Below are positions 19,002 to 29,509 of a stretch of DNA of 52,142 bases, piece after piece. This stretch comes from Acidobacteriota bacterium. Its GTDB lineage: Bacteria > Acidobacteriota > Terriglobia > Acidiferrales > UBA7541. The translations under genes were made by a program, and so were the position numbers. Each line of letters begins with the position of its first letter. Position 1 is the stretch's first letter. The stretch covers positions 1-52,142 of the forward strand of contig QHYM01000151.1 in NCBI GenBank assembly GCA_003223295.1. Direction: 5' to 3'. The notes beneath the pieces were generated by a model. It did no database searches. It was not told the origin of the DNA and was given only the letters and a program-made list of their open reading frames with translations.

Positions 19002-19409
19002 CGAGGCTGTCTCTCCGATCCGTAAGTGTGCTGTCCCGGTTCCATTTTAGGAAGAAAGTGGGTACGCCCGGTAGTTTTTGAAGTCGCACACAAAGGGGTT
19101 AGAGGATACGGAACTTGGAAGAATATGCGGAAGACTGGAAGTTGACCCGTGGGGACTTCTGAGAGTCGGGACGCAGCTACCCCCATACCCGCGGTACTGT
19201 TGGATGGTTATCAAAGGAAAGGTCTTGCAAATTGGTCAGTTTGTAATTGGTTGAAAAGAAAGGGAGGGCAAAGTGCTTAATGAGTGGGCTAGCGGTACGA
19301 GGGGCACCGTGAAGGAGCGGCTGAAAATCACACTGAATGTTACCACAAAGTATACTAGTCGCCAAGGAATTTCTAAGTGCTTTGGATGCTGAAGGTTGGG
19401 AGAGTAACC
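19002..19409. other. Intergenic stretch without recognisable genes
   Basis: I checked both strands and found only short frames without family-like sequence. The right half (about 19200-19370) is AT-richer than neighbouring coding DNA. No tRNA, hairpin terminator or repeat is evident. Confidence 0.4.
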
Positions 19410-19760
19410 CTAAGGGCGGTTCGGCGAAGAAGGCTGCACGGCTTCGAGTCCTACCTCGCCTTCCTGCTTGGATCCTGGCTTGCCGACCCATATCACGTTA
19501 CAGCGAATGGCGTTCAGCTCATCGTCGCTAGGGATGACCTCGACGACTTGTCCACGCTTGAGCCGGAAACCGCCCCGGAGCCGGAACCCGTCGGGAGAGC
19601 GGTCCACAATCAGGCAGGGAACCCTTTGGGGGTGGGAACCGAGGTTGACAACAACGCTGGCTCCCTTCTTTACGACGACCCGCTTGGATCGGCGACCTTC
19701 GTGCTCAAAAAGGGTGGGCACGGTTTTATCCTCGAGACTGATTTTCCACATGTCAAGCAT
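19410..19760 (-). CDS. PilZ-domain protein (c-di-GMP binding)
   Basis: About 116 residues from the ATG at 19760 (a later ATG at 19751 and a TTG at 19781 are alternatives; none has a good ribosome-binding site). A single PilZ domain fills it: the RxxxR motif occurs as RRSKR and the DxSxxG motif as DRSPDGFRLRG, followed by LKRGQVVEVIPSDDELNAIR and a final strand. Both c-di-GMP-binding motifs are intact, so it is likely a receptor for this second messenger acting through an unidentified partner. No flagellar or pilus genes are nearby. Confidence 0.78.
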   Translation of the reverse strand: MLDMWKISLEDKTVPTLFEHEGRRSKRVVVKKGASVVVNLGSHPQRVPCLIVDRSPDGFRLRGGFRLKRGQVVEVIPSDDELNAIRCNVIWVGKPGSKQEGEVGLEAVQPSSPNRP

Positions 19761-19874
19761 ATTGAATAGGCGGCAGAACAATGGGCATCAGGTGAATACC
19801 TGTATTGTGCATGTGAAGTAAACGGGGGCGCAATCAGCTTCTCAAGCGAATGAACCGCGAGGGGAAATTGAGAG

Positions 19875-20369
19875 TCATTTGCCGAAGCGCTTCTGATGAC
19901 GCTCGAGCAGTAGTTGCTCTAGGGAATCGGAGACAGAAAAGCCGCTCCGCCTTAAATCTTGGAGAACGCAGGGAAAATCGTTCAAAAGCCCCAGCTTGTC
20001 GAGCCGTTCCAGGACGCCGAGCGTCCCGGAAACGGGAAGATTGCGGCTTAGGGCGACGGCTCGACCGGTTTGTTCATCCATCAGAAGCACATCGGACCGC
20101 AGGCTTTCAGCCAGCGCGATGGCTTCTCGCTCGCCTCGATGCAAAGTCACAGAAAACTTGGAGACAGGTGCATCTGCCACATTACGGACCTCCATCCAAG
20201 CAGGGAGGGATGACATCCAGTGACGGACAGGTTCCGGTGTTTTTTCGTCGGTCAGCTCTTCGTAAACGGCAGTGGGAATGAAGACCTTTTCAAACAACTG
20301 GCCTAAGAGACTCTCGATCTTGATGGCGATGAGATACCGCAAGGGAGTTGTATTGGAGACAGCAATCAT
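19875..20369 (-). CDS. DUF3368/PIN-like toxin
   Basis: A 164-residue PIN-fold protein of the DUF3368 type. It begins IAVSNTTPLRYLIAI; in this family the first acidic metal ligand is usually Asp in VSDTSPL, here replaced by Asn (SNTTPL). Other acidic positions are present: VYEELTD, GEREAIALAES and VLLMDEQTGRAVA, followed by GTLGVLERLDKLGLL. PIN toxins cleave RNA. It follows an UPF0175-like antitoxin gene by 12 bases, the usual order of such pairs. The Asp-to-Asn change could weaken catalysis, although Asn also occurs in some relatives as far as I recall. Confidence 0.82.
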   Translation of the reverse strand: MIAVSNTTPLRYLIAIKIESLLGQLFEKVFIPTAVYEELTDEKTPEPVRHWMSSLPAWMEVRNVADAPVSKFSVTLHRGEREAIALAESLRSDVLLMDEQTGRAVALSRNLPVSGTLGVLERLDKLGLLNDFPCVLQDLRRSGFSVSDSLEQLLLERHQKRFGK

Positions 20370-20381
20370 GCCGCGGACAGG

Positions 20382-20657
20382 CTAGCGCTTAGGATGATGG
20401 TAAGCGGCATCGAAGACGGAAGCCTCGCGGTCGAGATCAGACGTTTCCATCGCCGAGAGAGGGACCTGATGGCGGCCCAAGAAATCCTCCGCCTCGACGC
20501 GCGACAAACCAAGCATTTCGGACAATTGGTAGAGCGTCAGAGTCCGGTCGCGGTAGCCCTGAACAGCGAGCGCTTCGAGGGCGTGGCGTGACACGTCACG
20601 CCCGTCCGTGGAGAGCCGACGAGCCACATCATCAGGTATGTGCAGGGTCACTTCCAT
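20382..20657 (-). CDS. UPF0175-family antitoxin
   Basis: A 91-residue protein, first residues MEVTLHIPDDVARRL. A ribbon-helix-helix-like start is followed by RHALEALAVQGYRDRTLTLY and QLSEMLGLSRVEAEDFLGRH, the helix-turn-helix segment characteristic of UPF0175 proteins. The ATG at 20657 gives the standard length; upstream codons to 20693 have no family match. It precedes the PIN-type gene by 12 bases and probably neutralises it and represses the pair. The role is inferred from family and context. Confidence 0.82.
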   Translation of the reverse strand: MEVTLHIPDDVARRLSTDGRDVSRHALEALAVQGYRDRTLTLYQLSEMLGLSRVEAEDFLGRHQVPLSAMETSDLDREASVFDAAYHHPKR

Positions 20658-20742
20658 AGTTTGAAGTTTAACATGAGGGGCAGGGCCGCTCACGCTCTAA
20701 AAGGCAAATCTGCGAAATGGACCGGAGCGCGCAGAGCGGTAG

Positions 20743-22179
<1,437 letters not shown>

Positions 22180-22271
22180 GCTGACGAAGACATAGCGAAG
22201 CCTGGTTGATGCAACTAGTAGCGCAGCTTTCGCATCCCACCGGCCCAGATGACTTTATTCAGGAGAGGCCC

Positions 22272-23006
22272 ATGATGGTGAACGGCCGGCTTCTTGCGTT
22301 CCTCATCTCCGCATTGTTCGCTCTTCCGGCGGGCACAGAACCTTGGGACAAACCGCCAGAACAGTGGGACCTCGCGGATTCTTACAAGATTCTCCGCGAT
22401 TCGCCCTGGACTCCGTCGGTGACGAAGTTAGAAGCAAACTTTACGCAGCGGCACACCGACAAACTCACTGGCCGGGTGATTGATTCGCCGAGCAACACCA
22501 CGGATACTCCGCTAATTCGAGGCATGGAAGTCGGCCGTAACAAGCCGCTCCCAGCCTTGTCGATTTTGTGGTGGTCATCAAAAACCGTCAGACTCGCTCA
22601 GAGGCGCCTGGTTGAGCTTAGGAACTCACGCAAGGCACCGCGGACCCAAGTCGAAACGTTGCCCGATTATGTGATTGCGATTGAGGGCAGCGAGCCGCTG
22701 CGCATTTTCCAGGGCGCCAAAGAGGATTTGCACGAAACGGTTTTCCTGGTTCTGGATGAAGGGCTCACGCTGGATCTTGAGCAAGTGAAGTTCGTGGAAG
22801 CGACGGATGATACCGCCGCGCGTGTGGAGTTTCATTTTCCCCGGGAAGTAGAAGGTCATGCTGCGATCGATCCGCAGTCGGAGAAAATCGAGTTTCATTG
22901 CAAAGCTGAGGCGAAAACTCCGCGCCCGGGCCGGCAAAACGCGCTCTCCATCCGGTCGCAATTTCATCCTCGAGCTATGCGCGCCAACGGAGCGCCCGAC
23001 CTGTGA
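22272..23006 (+). CDS. Secreted hypothetical protein, acidobacterial type
   Basis: A 244-residue protein beginning MMVNGRLLAFLISALFALPA, a good Sec signal peptide, with AGGAGAGG directly upstream; the second ATG (22275) may be the true start. The mature part opens PPEQWDLADSYKILRDSPW, a Trp-rich pattern that I recall from families of secreted acidobacterial proteins often linked to GWxTD-domain genes. The rest has mixed strands with no catalytic motif I can name. The ending GAPDL looks natural. Function unknown. Confidence 0.65.
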   Translation: MMVNGRLLAFLISALFALPAGTEPWDKPPEQWDLADSYKILRDSPWTPSVTKLEANFTQRHTDKLTGRVIDSPSNTTDTPLIRGMEVGRNKPLPALSILWWSSKTVRLAQRRLVELRNSRKAPRTQVETLPDYVIAIEGSEPLRIFQGAKEDLHETVFLVLDEGLTLDLEQVKFVEATDDTAARVEFHFPREVEGHAAIDPQSEKIEFHCKAEAKTPRPGRQNALSIRSQFHPRAMRANGAPDL

Positions 23007-23083
23007 TTTGGGCTTGCGCGATACAGATTCGATTTTTGCCATCCAGAATCGTGCGAAGCCATTGACACGACGCGGCGTTCTTT

Positions 23084-23290
23084 CTAGCAAAGGTCCTGCA
23101 GTGCAACGCGCTCGTTCCTGGATGTAAGTTCGAAGCGCGCGGCATCTGTCAAGAGGAAGTGATCGCCGAATTCGCGGACCGCATCGCGACGGCGCACAAC
23201 ATGTTGGAGATCTCGGACGAGATTCTGGCGATGATCAGCAAAGCGATTCAGGAGAAAGGGCGCGTTCGCACGCGGTTTGCACGCGCGTAA
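23084..23290 (+). pseudogene. DUF1059-like copy lacking a start codon
   Basis: The plus strand reads KVLQCNALVPGCKFEARGIC, then EEVIAEFADRIATAHNMLEI and ends at TAA 23288-23290. This is clearly a sister of the intact gene at 23978, differing at about a third of positions plus a 3-residue insertion near the end. Where the sister has ATG, this copy has CTA; an in-frame TGA lies shortly upstream and no ATG, GTG or TTG intervenes. It is therefore probably untranslated as a full-length protein. Confidence 0.75.
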
Positions 23291-23409
23291 TTGTTCCCAC
23301 TATGGTCCAGACACAGTGGCGAGACTCGGCAGTCTCTTTTTGCGCGAAACAATGTCCGCTTTGCCGCGTTAGGACGCTTTTGGAGAGACTGCTCTGAAGT
23401 GCGAGGAGA

Positions 23410-23905
23410 TTACAAGCCGGGTCCGTAATAGCGGAAGTGTCCGGTGATTCTCCATTGGAACAAGACATCTTCCCTTTTCGGGCCCCGCCCGATGTGGTGC
23501 ACAAATGAGGTGGCGGTTACGCTCCGCCGATGTTTCTTCCACAACAATGCCGATGTGGGGAACTCCGCCGCCAAGGTCCCAGGTAACCAGATCGCCGGGC
23601 AAATAATCTTTTGCTTGTTCGGTGATGGGCAGTGTTTCTCCCTTGCGGCTGAAAAATATCATCAAGTTTGGCACTCGCCGATGATCGATGTTTGTGTCGG
23701 GATGCGAAGTAAGCCATCGCCAGCGGCGCGGGTAGGCTGAAAAGCTCTTCTCCACGCCCTCGTGAACTTCTTTTTGCAAATCGACGCCCACCGCATGATA
23801 GGAGCGAATCACTTCATCCGTGCATACGCCGAATTCTAGCAGCCTTCCGCTTTTCCTCGCCTCCACAATTACCTTGGCGGCTATTTGCCAAAGTACTATT
23901 GACAC
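23410..23905 (-). pseudogene. DUF1287-family gene, truncated and frameshifted
   Basis: The minus strand encodes the core of a DUF1287 protein: GVCTDEVIRSYHAVGVDLQK, NIDHRRVPNLMIFFSRKGE and YLPGDLVTWDLGGGVPHIGI. At a T-run (23503-23505) the frame is shifted by one inserted base. Removing it restores LIVHHIGRGPKREDVLFQWR followed by ITGHFRYYGPGL and a TAA at 23410-23412, the normal family ending. On the amino side the signal peptide and first conserved block are absent, the frame beginning with a GTG at 23905 and unrelated residues. Two independent lesions make a pseudogene likely. Confidence 0.78.
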
Positions 23906-23977
23906 GCTCCGCTGCCAGGCCTAACTTCGCACTCGCTTTCCATCTTCTTTCTTTGTTTCGTTTGAGGGGGGACCAGT

Positions 23978-24178
23978 ATGACGAAAGTCCTTAATTGCCA
24001 TGAGCTCGTTCCCGGGTGCAAGTTCGAAGCGCGCGGAACCTGCGACGAGGAAGTGATCGCCGAGTTCGCTGACCACATCGCCACAGTGCATAACATGGTT
24101 GAAATCTCTGATGAGATCCTGGCGATGGTGTGTAAGGCGATTCACGAAGAGGTTCGCATGCGCACCGCCCGCGCGTAA
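23978..24178 (+). CDS. DUF1059 protein
   Basis: A 66-residue protein (MTKVLNCHELVPGCKFEARG, then CDEEVIAEFADHIATVHN). It carries the conserved cysteines of this small family (positions 7, 14 and 22) and a helical tail MVEISDEILAMVCKAIHEEV. GAGGGGGGA precedes the ATG. The family is short and uncharacterised; the Cys pattern could bind metal, but that is inference. A broken duplicate lies 0.7 kb upstream, and a short T-rich hairpin follows. Confidence 0.82.
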   Translation: MTKVLNCHELVPGCKFEARGTCDEEVIAEFADHIATVHNMVEISDEILAMVCKAIHEEVRMRTARA

Positions 24179-24207
24179 GTCTCTTCGCGTGCTCGGCTCG
24201 CTAGGGG

Positions 24208-24226
24208 AAGAGCGCCCCGCTCTTTT
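24208..24226 (+). terminator. Intrinsic terminator after the DUF1059 gene
   Basis: AAGAGC and GCTCTT form a 6-bp stem with a five-base GCCCC loop, ending in TTTT. It lies 30 bases after the DUF1059 stop and 15 bases before the acetyltransferase start. Confidence 0.55.
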
Positions 24227-24240
24227 GATAAGCTGCGTGC

Positions 24241-24744
24241 ATGTCCGCCTCAGTAGGTCCTGAGTCCGCATCAAAAGGTTTCTCCATTCGTGTTGCCCAG
24301 CCCAACGATGTGCCCGAGCTTGTCCGCCTGATCAATGCGGCGTTTGTCGTCGAACAGCCGTTCATTGAAGGCGAGCGCATCGATCCTGAGGGTGTTCGTG
24401 GTTACCTGGAAAAAGGGAAGTTCCTTGTTGCGGAAGACCCGGTTGGCCTTGCGGGATGCATCTATGTCGAACTCGGGGGCGAGCGCGGCTATCTGGGGCT
24501 GCTGGGCGTTGCTCCACCGCGGCAAGGCACTGGCGTGGGCCGCAAGCTGATGGAGGCTGCCGAGAATTACTCTCGGGCTGCCGGTTGCCGCGCCATCGAT
24601 CTCCGCATCATCAGTCCTCGCACGTCGCTTGCGGCGTTTTACACGCAGCTAGGATATGCGCAGACGGGAACCGCTCCATTTGCAACAGATGTTCGGGTCA
24701 AAGTGCCCTGCCACTACATTCTCATGTCGAAATCGTTGTCCTGA
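24241..24744 (+). CDS. GNAT family N-acetyltransferase
   Basis: A 167-residue acetyltransferase of the GNAT fold. The first strand and helix are FSIRVAQPNDVPELVRLINA; the acetyl-CoA pyrophosphate loop is VAPPRQGTGVGRKLMEAAEN (the Q/RxxGxG/A motif); the later part reads SLAAFYTQLGYAQTG. Cytoplasmic, substrate unknown. There is no clear ribosome-binding site before the ATG at 24241. The last five codons are included in a 73-bp tandem duplication that continues into the intergenic region. Confidence 0.88.
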   Translation: MSASVGPESASKGFSIRVAQPNDVPELVRLINAAFVVEQPFIEGERIDPEGVRGYLEKGKFLVAEDPVGLAGCIYVELGGERGYLGLLGVAPPRQGTGVGRKLMEAAENYSRAAGCRAIDLRIISPRTSLAAFYTQLGYAQTGTAPFATDVRVKVPCHYILMSKSLS

Positions 24745-24875
24745 AACTTCTTGTCTAGCGGAGAGCGGGCGGGGCAAGCCCCGCCCCTACATTCTCAAGA
24801 ACAAATCGTTGTCCTGAAACTTCTTGTCTAGCGGAGAGCGGGCGGGGCAAGCCCCGCCCCTACATTCTCAAGAAC
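24730..24875 (+). repeat. 73-bp tandem duplication, two identical copies
   Basis: Bases 24730-24802 and 24803-24875 are identical by eye. Each copy contains the perfect palindrome GGGCGGGGC-AA-GCCCCGCCC (24767-24786 and 24840-24859). The first copy starts inside the acetyltransferase gene, so the second carries a spare set of its final codons and stop. A degenerate third start (CTGCCCTGAAAC) follows. Perfect identity implies a recent event. Confidence 0.92.
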
Positions 24876-25069
24876 CAATTTCTGCCCTGAAACAAAACAG
24901 CTCCCTTCCGGCGGCAGGCAGGCCCCCGCCCCGGGCCGCGGAAGACCGCGACCCGTGCGTCGGGGATGCCAGTTTAGGTAGTCGGGGTTCGGAGCCCATA
25001 CAGGGTCTCCCGGCTTTCCAATGGCCAGCGCTTTCAGGCAGAATACGGGCGCTCGTCTAAGGGGGAATC

Positions 25070-27236
25070 GTGTTCCGTCGCACTGTGTTTGCCTCGATTG
25101 TTTTTGCTTGCTTATCGTTTGCGCCTGCCGGCCATCACGTTATCGCCGAGGAGCAGCCTCTGTATGGTTATTCGGCGCAATCGTCGCAAGCCGAACGGCA
25201 GTGGGAAGAGAAGCTGCGCGCCATTCCGAGTCCGGAGAATCTGCGCGCATACATGGAGCGGCTCGCTGCGCATCCGCACCATGTTGGTTCGCCTTACGAC
25301 AAGCAGAACGCGGACTGGATCCTCGCAAAGTTCAAAGAATTTGGTCTGGACGCGCACATCGAGCAGTTTGATGTGCTCTTCCCAACGCCCAAGGAGCGCG
25401 CCGTGGAACTTGTTGAGGGCGGCCCTAAATTTGCCGCCAAGCTGCAAGAGCCGACGCTTCCGCAGGATCCCACTTCGAATCAACAAGCGGAGCAGCTCCC
25501 CACGTATAACGCGTATTCCATCGATGGCGACGTGACGGCACCGCTGGTCTATGTGAATTACGGCGTTCCGGAAGATTACGAGCAGCTCGAGCGCATGGGC
25601 GTGTCAGTGAAGGGAAAGATTGTCATCGCGCGCTATTTTCATTCCTGGCGCGGCATCAAGCCGAAGGTTGCCGCGGAGCACGGCGCCGTGGGGTGCTTGA
25701 TTTATTCCGATCCGCATGAGGATGGTTTTGTCGAAGGAGAGACGTTTCCTGCTGGACCTTATCGGCCGCTCGATGGTGTGCAGCGCGGCAGCGTCGCGGA
25801 CATGCCGCTTTATCCGGGCGACCCGTTGACGCCGGGAGTGGGCGCGACCAAAGACGCGAAGAGATTGAAAGTGGAGGAAGCGCCGACGATTACGAAGATT
25901 CCGGTGCTGCCGATTTCATACGCGGACGCGCAGCCGTTGCTCGCGGCGCTGAAGGGGCGCGTGGCTCCAGAGGATTGGCGAGGCGGTTTGGGGATTACTT
26001 ATCATGTGGGGCCGGGGCCGGCGAAAGTGCACCTGAAAGTGAAATCGAATTGGGACATCAAGCCGCTCTACGATGTGATCGGAAAAATTCCGGGCTCGAC
26101 GTTTCCCGACGAATGGGTGATTCGCGGGAACCATCACGATGGCTGGGTGAACGGCGCGGAAGATCCCGTTTCGGGGCAAATCGCGATTCTGGAAGAGGCG
26201 CGGGCGCTCGGCGAATTGGTCAAAGCCGGCTGGAAGCCGAAGCGAACGATTATTTATTGCGCATGGTGAGGTGGAAGGATCGCACACGCTGGAGAAATTC
26301 AGTAACGACGTCGCCCGCGATATCACCGACCCGGAGACAAAACTCAGTGTTTGGAAGCGCGACCGGCTTCATAAGATCGCCAATGCGAAAACCACAGAGC
26401 AGCGCGAAGAAGTCCGCACACGCGCAGACCTTCGGATTCCCGCGCTGGGCTCCGGATCGGACTACACGGCATTCCTGCAGCACGACGGCGTGGCCTCGCT
26501 GAATTTCGGTTTTGGCGGGGAAGACGGCGGCGGGATCTACCATTCGATTTACGACGATTTTTACTGGTACACACACTTCAGCGATACGGAATTTGTTTAT
26601 TGTCGCGCGCTGGCGCAGGCGGCCGGCACCGCCATGATGCGGATGGCGGACGCTGATGTGCTGCCGTTCGAATTCGGGGATTTTGCGGATACAGTGCAGG
26701 CTTACCTCAAGGAGCTGAAAGCCCTTGCGCAAAAGACGCAGGACCAGATTCGCGAACGCAACCGCGAGATCGATGAAGGCGTTTTTCAGGCCACCAACGA
26801 ACCCAAGCGCCCGCTCGTCCCGCCCTCGGCGGAAGCCGTTCCGCCCCATTTGAATTTTGCGCCGCTAGAAAACGCGGTCGAAGTGTTGAAACGCAGCGCC
26901 GAGGAGTATCGCAAAGCATTGGAACAGGTCAATGCCAAGGGCAGCGCGGCCCCGGCATCTGCATCACTCGCGGAAGTGAACAAGCTGCTGATCGAAAGCG
27001 AACGTCGACTGACCAACGCCGAGGGGTTGCCCAACCGGCCGTGGTTCAAACATCAACTCTATGCACCCGGTTTTTACACGGGGTATGCGGTGAAGACGGT
27101 TCCTGCCGTGCGCGAAGCGATTGAACTGAAGCAATGGAAGCAGGCGGATGAGGCAATCGTGGTCGTGGCGCGTGTGCTGGAGAATGAGGCGACGCTGATT
27201 TCTTCCGCCGCGCAGAAGCTGGCGACCGCTCACTGA
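25070..27236 (+). pseudogene. M28 peptidase (glutamate carboxypeptidase II type) with catalytic core deleted
   Basis: The gene starts with GTG at 25070 (AAGGGGGAA upstream) and a signal peptide. Next come the PA domain (VYVNYGVPEDYEQLERMGV, KVAAEHGAVGCLIYSDP) and the first metal ligands (NHHDGWVNGAEDP). The frame stops at TGA 26267-26269 right after RTIIYCAW. In the next frame GSHTLEKFSNDVARDI resumes, with SGSDYTAFLQHDGVASLNF, the His ligand in IYHSIYDDFYW and the dimerisation domain to 27236. Missing is the usual block with DGEExGLLGSTEW and INSD. Relative to human GCPII, that block holds the base Glu424 and zinc ligands Glu425 and Asp453. About 40 codons are lost and the frame changes. Confidence 0.85.
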
Positions 27237-27245
27237 GGGGAGGCT

Positions 27246-27899
27246 TCAACGTTTGAAGTTTTGTAAGTACTGCGGCAGAGGAATTGCTGGGTCGCAGCCC
27301 TCGTCGCGAATCGGCGCGTCTGCGGCGACATGGAAGGGAATCACCCCGGCCCAGACGGGCAAGGCGTAGTCCGCGTCGTCGTCTATGGGCGGGCCGCTGC
27401 GAACCTTGGCGGAAACTTCCGTCAGCGGCAAACGCAGAATGTTGGTGGCCTTCAATTCTTTTTCGTTGGGTTGGCGCGCGTCGTTCCAGCGGCCGGGAAG
27501 AATCTTGTCGGTGAAGGCGTGCAGCGCTCCGAGTTTTTCTGTTGGCGCATCGACGATCATCGCTTTGCCGAGAGCAACGACAGAGCGGTAATTCATGGAG
27601 TGGTTGAAGACGGAGCGAGCGAGAACGAATCCATCCGCTAGCGTCACCGTGATGCAGACGGGAATTCCCTCACCGAGATTTCGCAGCATACGACTGGCGG
27701 CCGAGCCGTGAAAATATATGGCCTCGCCCACGCGCGCAAATAGCGTGGGAATGACATAAGGCTGGCCATCGACGGAAAAGCCGACGTGGCACACAAATCC
27801 TTCGTCGAGAATCTTGTAAATGCTCTCGCGGTCGTAGACGCCACGCTGCGGCTCGCGCACCACGCGAGTGCGCTCTGTCGGCGGAACAATTTCGGACAC
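27246..27899 (-). CDS. Pyridoxamine 5'-phosphate oxidase-like flavin protein (NimA type)
   Basis: A 217-residue split-barrel flavin-binding protein of the PNPOx-like/nitroimidazole-resistance group. Characteristic parts are YKILDEGFVCHVGFSVDGQP, YVIPTLFARVGEAIYFHGSA, SRMLRNLGEGIPVCITVTLA and FNHSMNYRSVVALGKA. Such proteins bind FMN, F420 or heme and reduce small molecules; the substrate is unknown. It ends 9 bases from the convergent M28 gene. No signal peptide, so cytoplasmic. Confidence 0.85.
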   Translation of the reverse strand: MSEIVPPTERTRVVREPQRGVYDRESIYKILDEGFVCHVGFSVDGQPYVIPTLFARVGEAIYFHGSAASRMLRNLGEGIPVCITVTLADGFVLARSVFNHSMNYRSVVALGKAMIVDAPTEKLGALHAFTDKILPGRWNDARQPNEKELKATNILRLPLTEVSAKVRSGPPIDDDADYALPVWAGVIPFHVAADAPIRDEGCDPAIPLPQYLQNFKR

Positions 27900-28181
27900 G
27901 ATGCACCTCTGATAGAAACGTGGCGCGGAACCAGCTCGCTTCGCGGCCGTTCGTTTGATTTATAGCCGGCGCCACGGCGGCATGTGTAAATGCAGATGAA
28001 ATGATGCTATCACGCGAAGGGATGCAAATCGGCGTGACCGGGTTCCCGACGTACAGAAAACCATTGCCAAATTGGCAGAAGTCGTTGGCGCAAGTGATTC
28101 GAGCTTGGCCGCTACAAAGCGTGCGATGCCTATGAGAGACTACTTTGTTCGAGAGAGTGATTTCTCGATGGAAAGCAGACC

Positions 28182-29459
28182 ATGAGCACACCGGCGGTAC
28201 AGGGAACGGAAAGCAAGGCATTTGATATTGCTTGGGTGAGGGAACAATTTCCTTCGCTGCAATTGCAGGTAAACGGGCGCGCGGCGGCGTTTCTCGATGG
28301 ACCGGCCGGCACGCAGGTTCCGAAACAGGTCATCGAAGCAATTCAGAATTATTTTCTGAATGCGAATGCGAACACTTGCGGCGCCTTCGAAACGAGCCGT
28401 CGAAACGATGCGATGATTGCAGGTGCGCGCGAGGCGATGGCGGATTTTTTCAACTGCAGCCCCAGTGAAGTCGTCTTCGGGCAGAACATGACCACCATCA
28501 CCTTTGCGCTGGCGCGCGCGATTGGGCGGGAGCTGAAAGCGGGAGATGAAATCGTAGTGACCACGCTCGACCACGATGCAAACGTGGCGCCGTGGCGCGC
28601 CCTCGAGGAAAAGGACGTAGTGATTCGGCAAGTGGATATTCGCGAAGAGGATTGCACGTTGGACCTCGAAGACTTGAAACGCAACATTACCGGGAAAACC
28701 AAGCTAGTGGCAGTGGGCTACGCATCAAACATGGCCGGGACGATCAATCCAGTGGCGGAGATCACCAAGATGGCGCACACGGCAGGAGCGCTGATGTTCG
28801 TGGATGCCGTGCATTACGCCCCACATGGGTTGATCGACGTGAAGGCGCTGGACTGTGATTTTCTGGCGTGCTCGCCTTACAAATTCTTCGGGCCGCACAT
28901 GGGGACGCTTTATGGGAAGCAGGAGCATTTGCGCCGGTTCAAGCCATACAAGGTTCGGCCAGCGAGCGATGCCATTCCCGATTGTTGGGAGACGGGGACG
29001 CAAGTACAGGAGTTAATCGCTGGAATCGGTGCGGCTGTCGATTACATTGCAGGAGTAGGGAAGCACTACGATTCGAACGCGAAAAACCGGCGAGCGGCAT
29101 TACAGGCGGCTTATCGCGCGACAGTGCCCTACGAACGAACACTGCTGACGAAACTTCTGGAAGGCCTGCAAAGCATTCGCGAGGTGAAAGTTTACGGAAT
29201 CACCGATCCGAAACGCTTTGGTGAGCGCTGCGCCACGATCTCCTTGTGGATCGGTGAGCACCATCCGACGGAGATCGCGAAGTTCCTTGGCGATCGCGGC
29301 ATTTTCACCTGGGACGGAAATTTCTACGCCATGAATCTTTCCGAACGTCTGGGAGTGGAGCCAAAAGGCGGCGTACTGCGCATCGGGCTGGTGCACTACA
29401 ACACGGCGGACGAGGTGGAACGTTTGTTGAAAGCACTAAGAGAATTTTCTGCACGCTAG
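28182..29459 (+). CDS. Cysteine desulfurase-like protein (class V aminotransferase)
   Basis: A 425-residue PLP enzyme of the class V fold, matching the cysteine desulfurase-like subfamily (TIGR01976 type as I recall). It contains [61 protein letters not shown] and the Schiff-base lysine in [17 protein letters not shown]. The subfamily is distinct from SufS and IscS; its real reaction is unsettled and the active-site cysteine loop of SufS is not obvious here. Next to it, 50 bases downstream, starts gpmI; co-transcription is possible. Confidence 0.85.
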   Translation: MSTPAVQGTESKAFDIAWVREQFPSLQLQVNGRAAAFLDGPAGTQVPKQVIEAIQNYFLNANANTCGAFETSRRNDAMIAGAREAMADFFNCSPSEVVFGQNMTTITFALARAIGRELKAGDEIVVTTLDHDANVAPWRALEEKDVVIRQVDIREEDCTLDLEDLKRNITGKTKLVAVGYASNMAGTINPVAEITKMAHTAGALMFVDAVHYAPHGLIDVKALDCDFLACSPYKFFGPHMGTLYGKQEHLRRFKPYKVRPASDAIPDCWETGTQVQELIAGIGAAVDYIAGVGKHYDSNAKNRRAALQAAYRATVPYERTLLTKLLEGLQSIREVKVYGITDPKRFGERCATISLWIGEHHPTEIAKFLGDRGIFTWDGNFYAMNLSERLGVEPKGGVLRIGLVHYNTADEVERLLKALREFSAR

Positions 29460-29509
29460 GACGTGCCGCCCCGAGTCCTGAAAAGACAAATTTACATCGA
29501 ACGAGAACC

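Noticed and set aside
24767-24859. The GGGCGGGGC/GCCCCGCCC palindromes as terminators of the acetyltransferase gene
   Set aside because: No T-tract follows either hairpin and the loop is only two bases; better described as part of a repeat.
26271-27236. A separate gene starting at GTG 26271
   Set aside because: It begins in the middle of an M28 domain, lacks a signal peptide and a ribosome-binding site, and continues the broken peptidase; treated as its 3' part.
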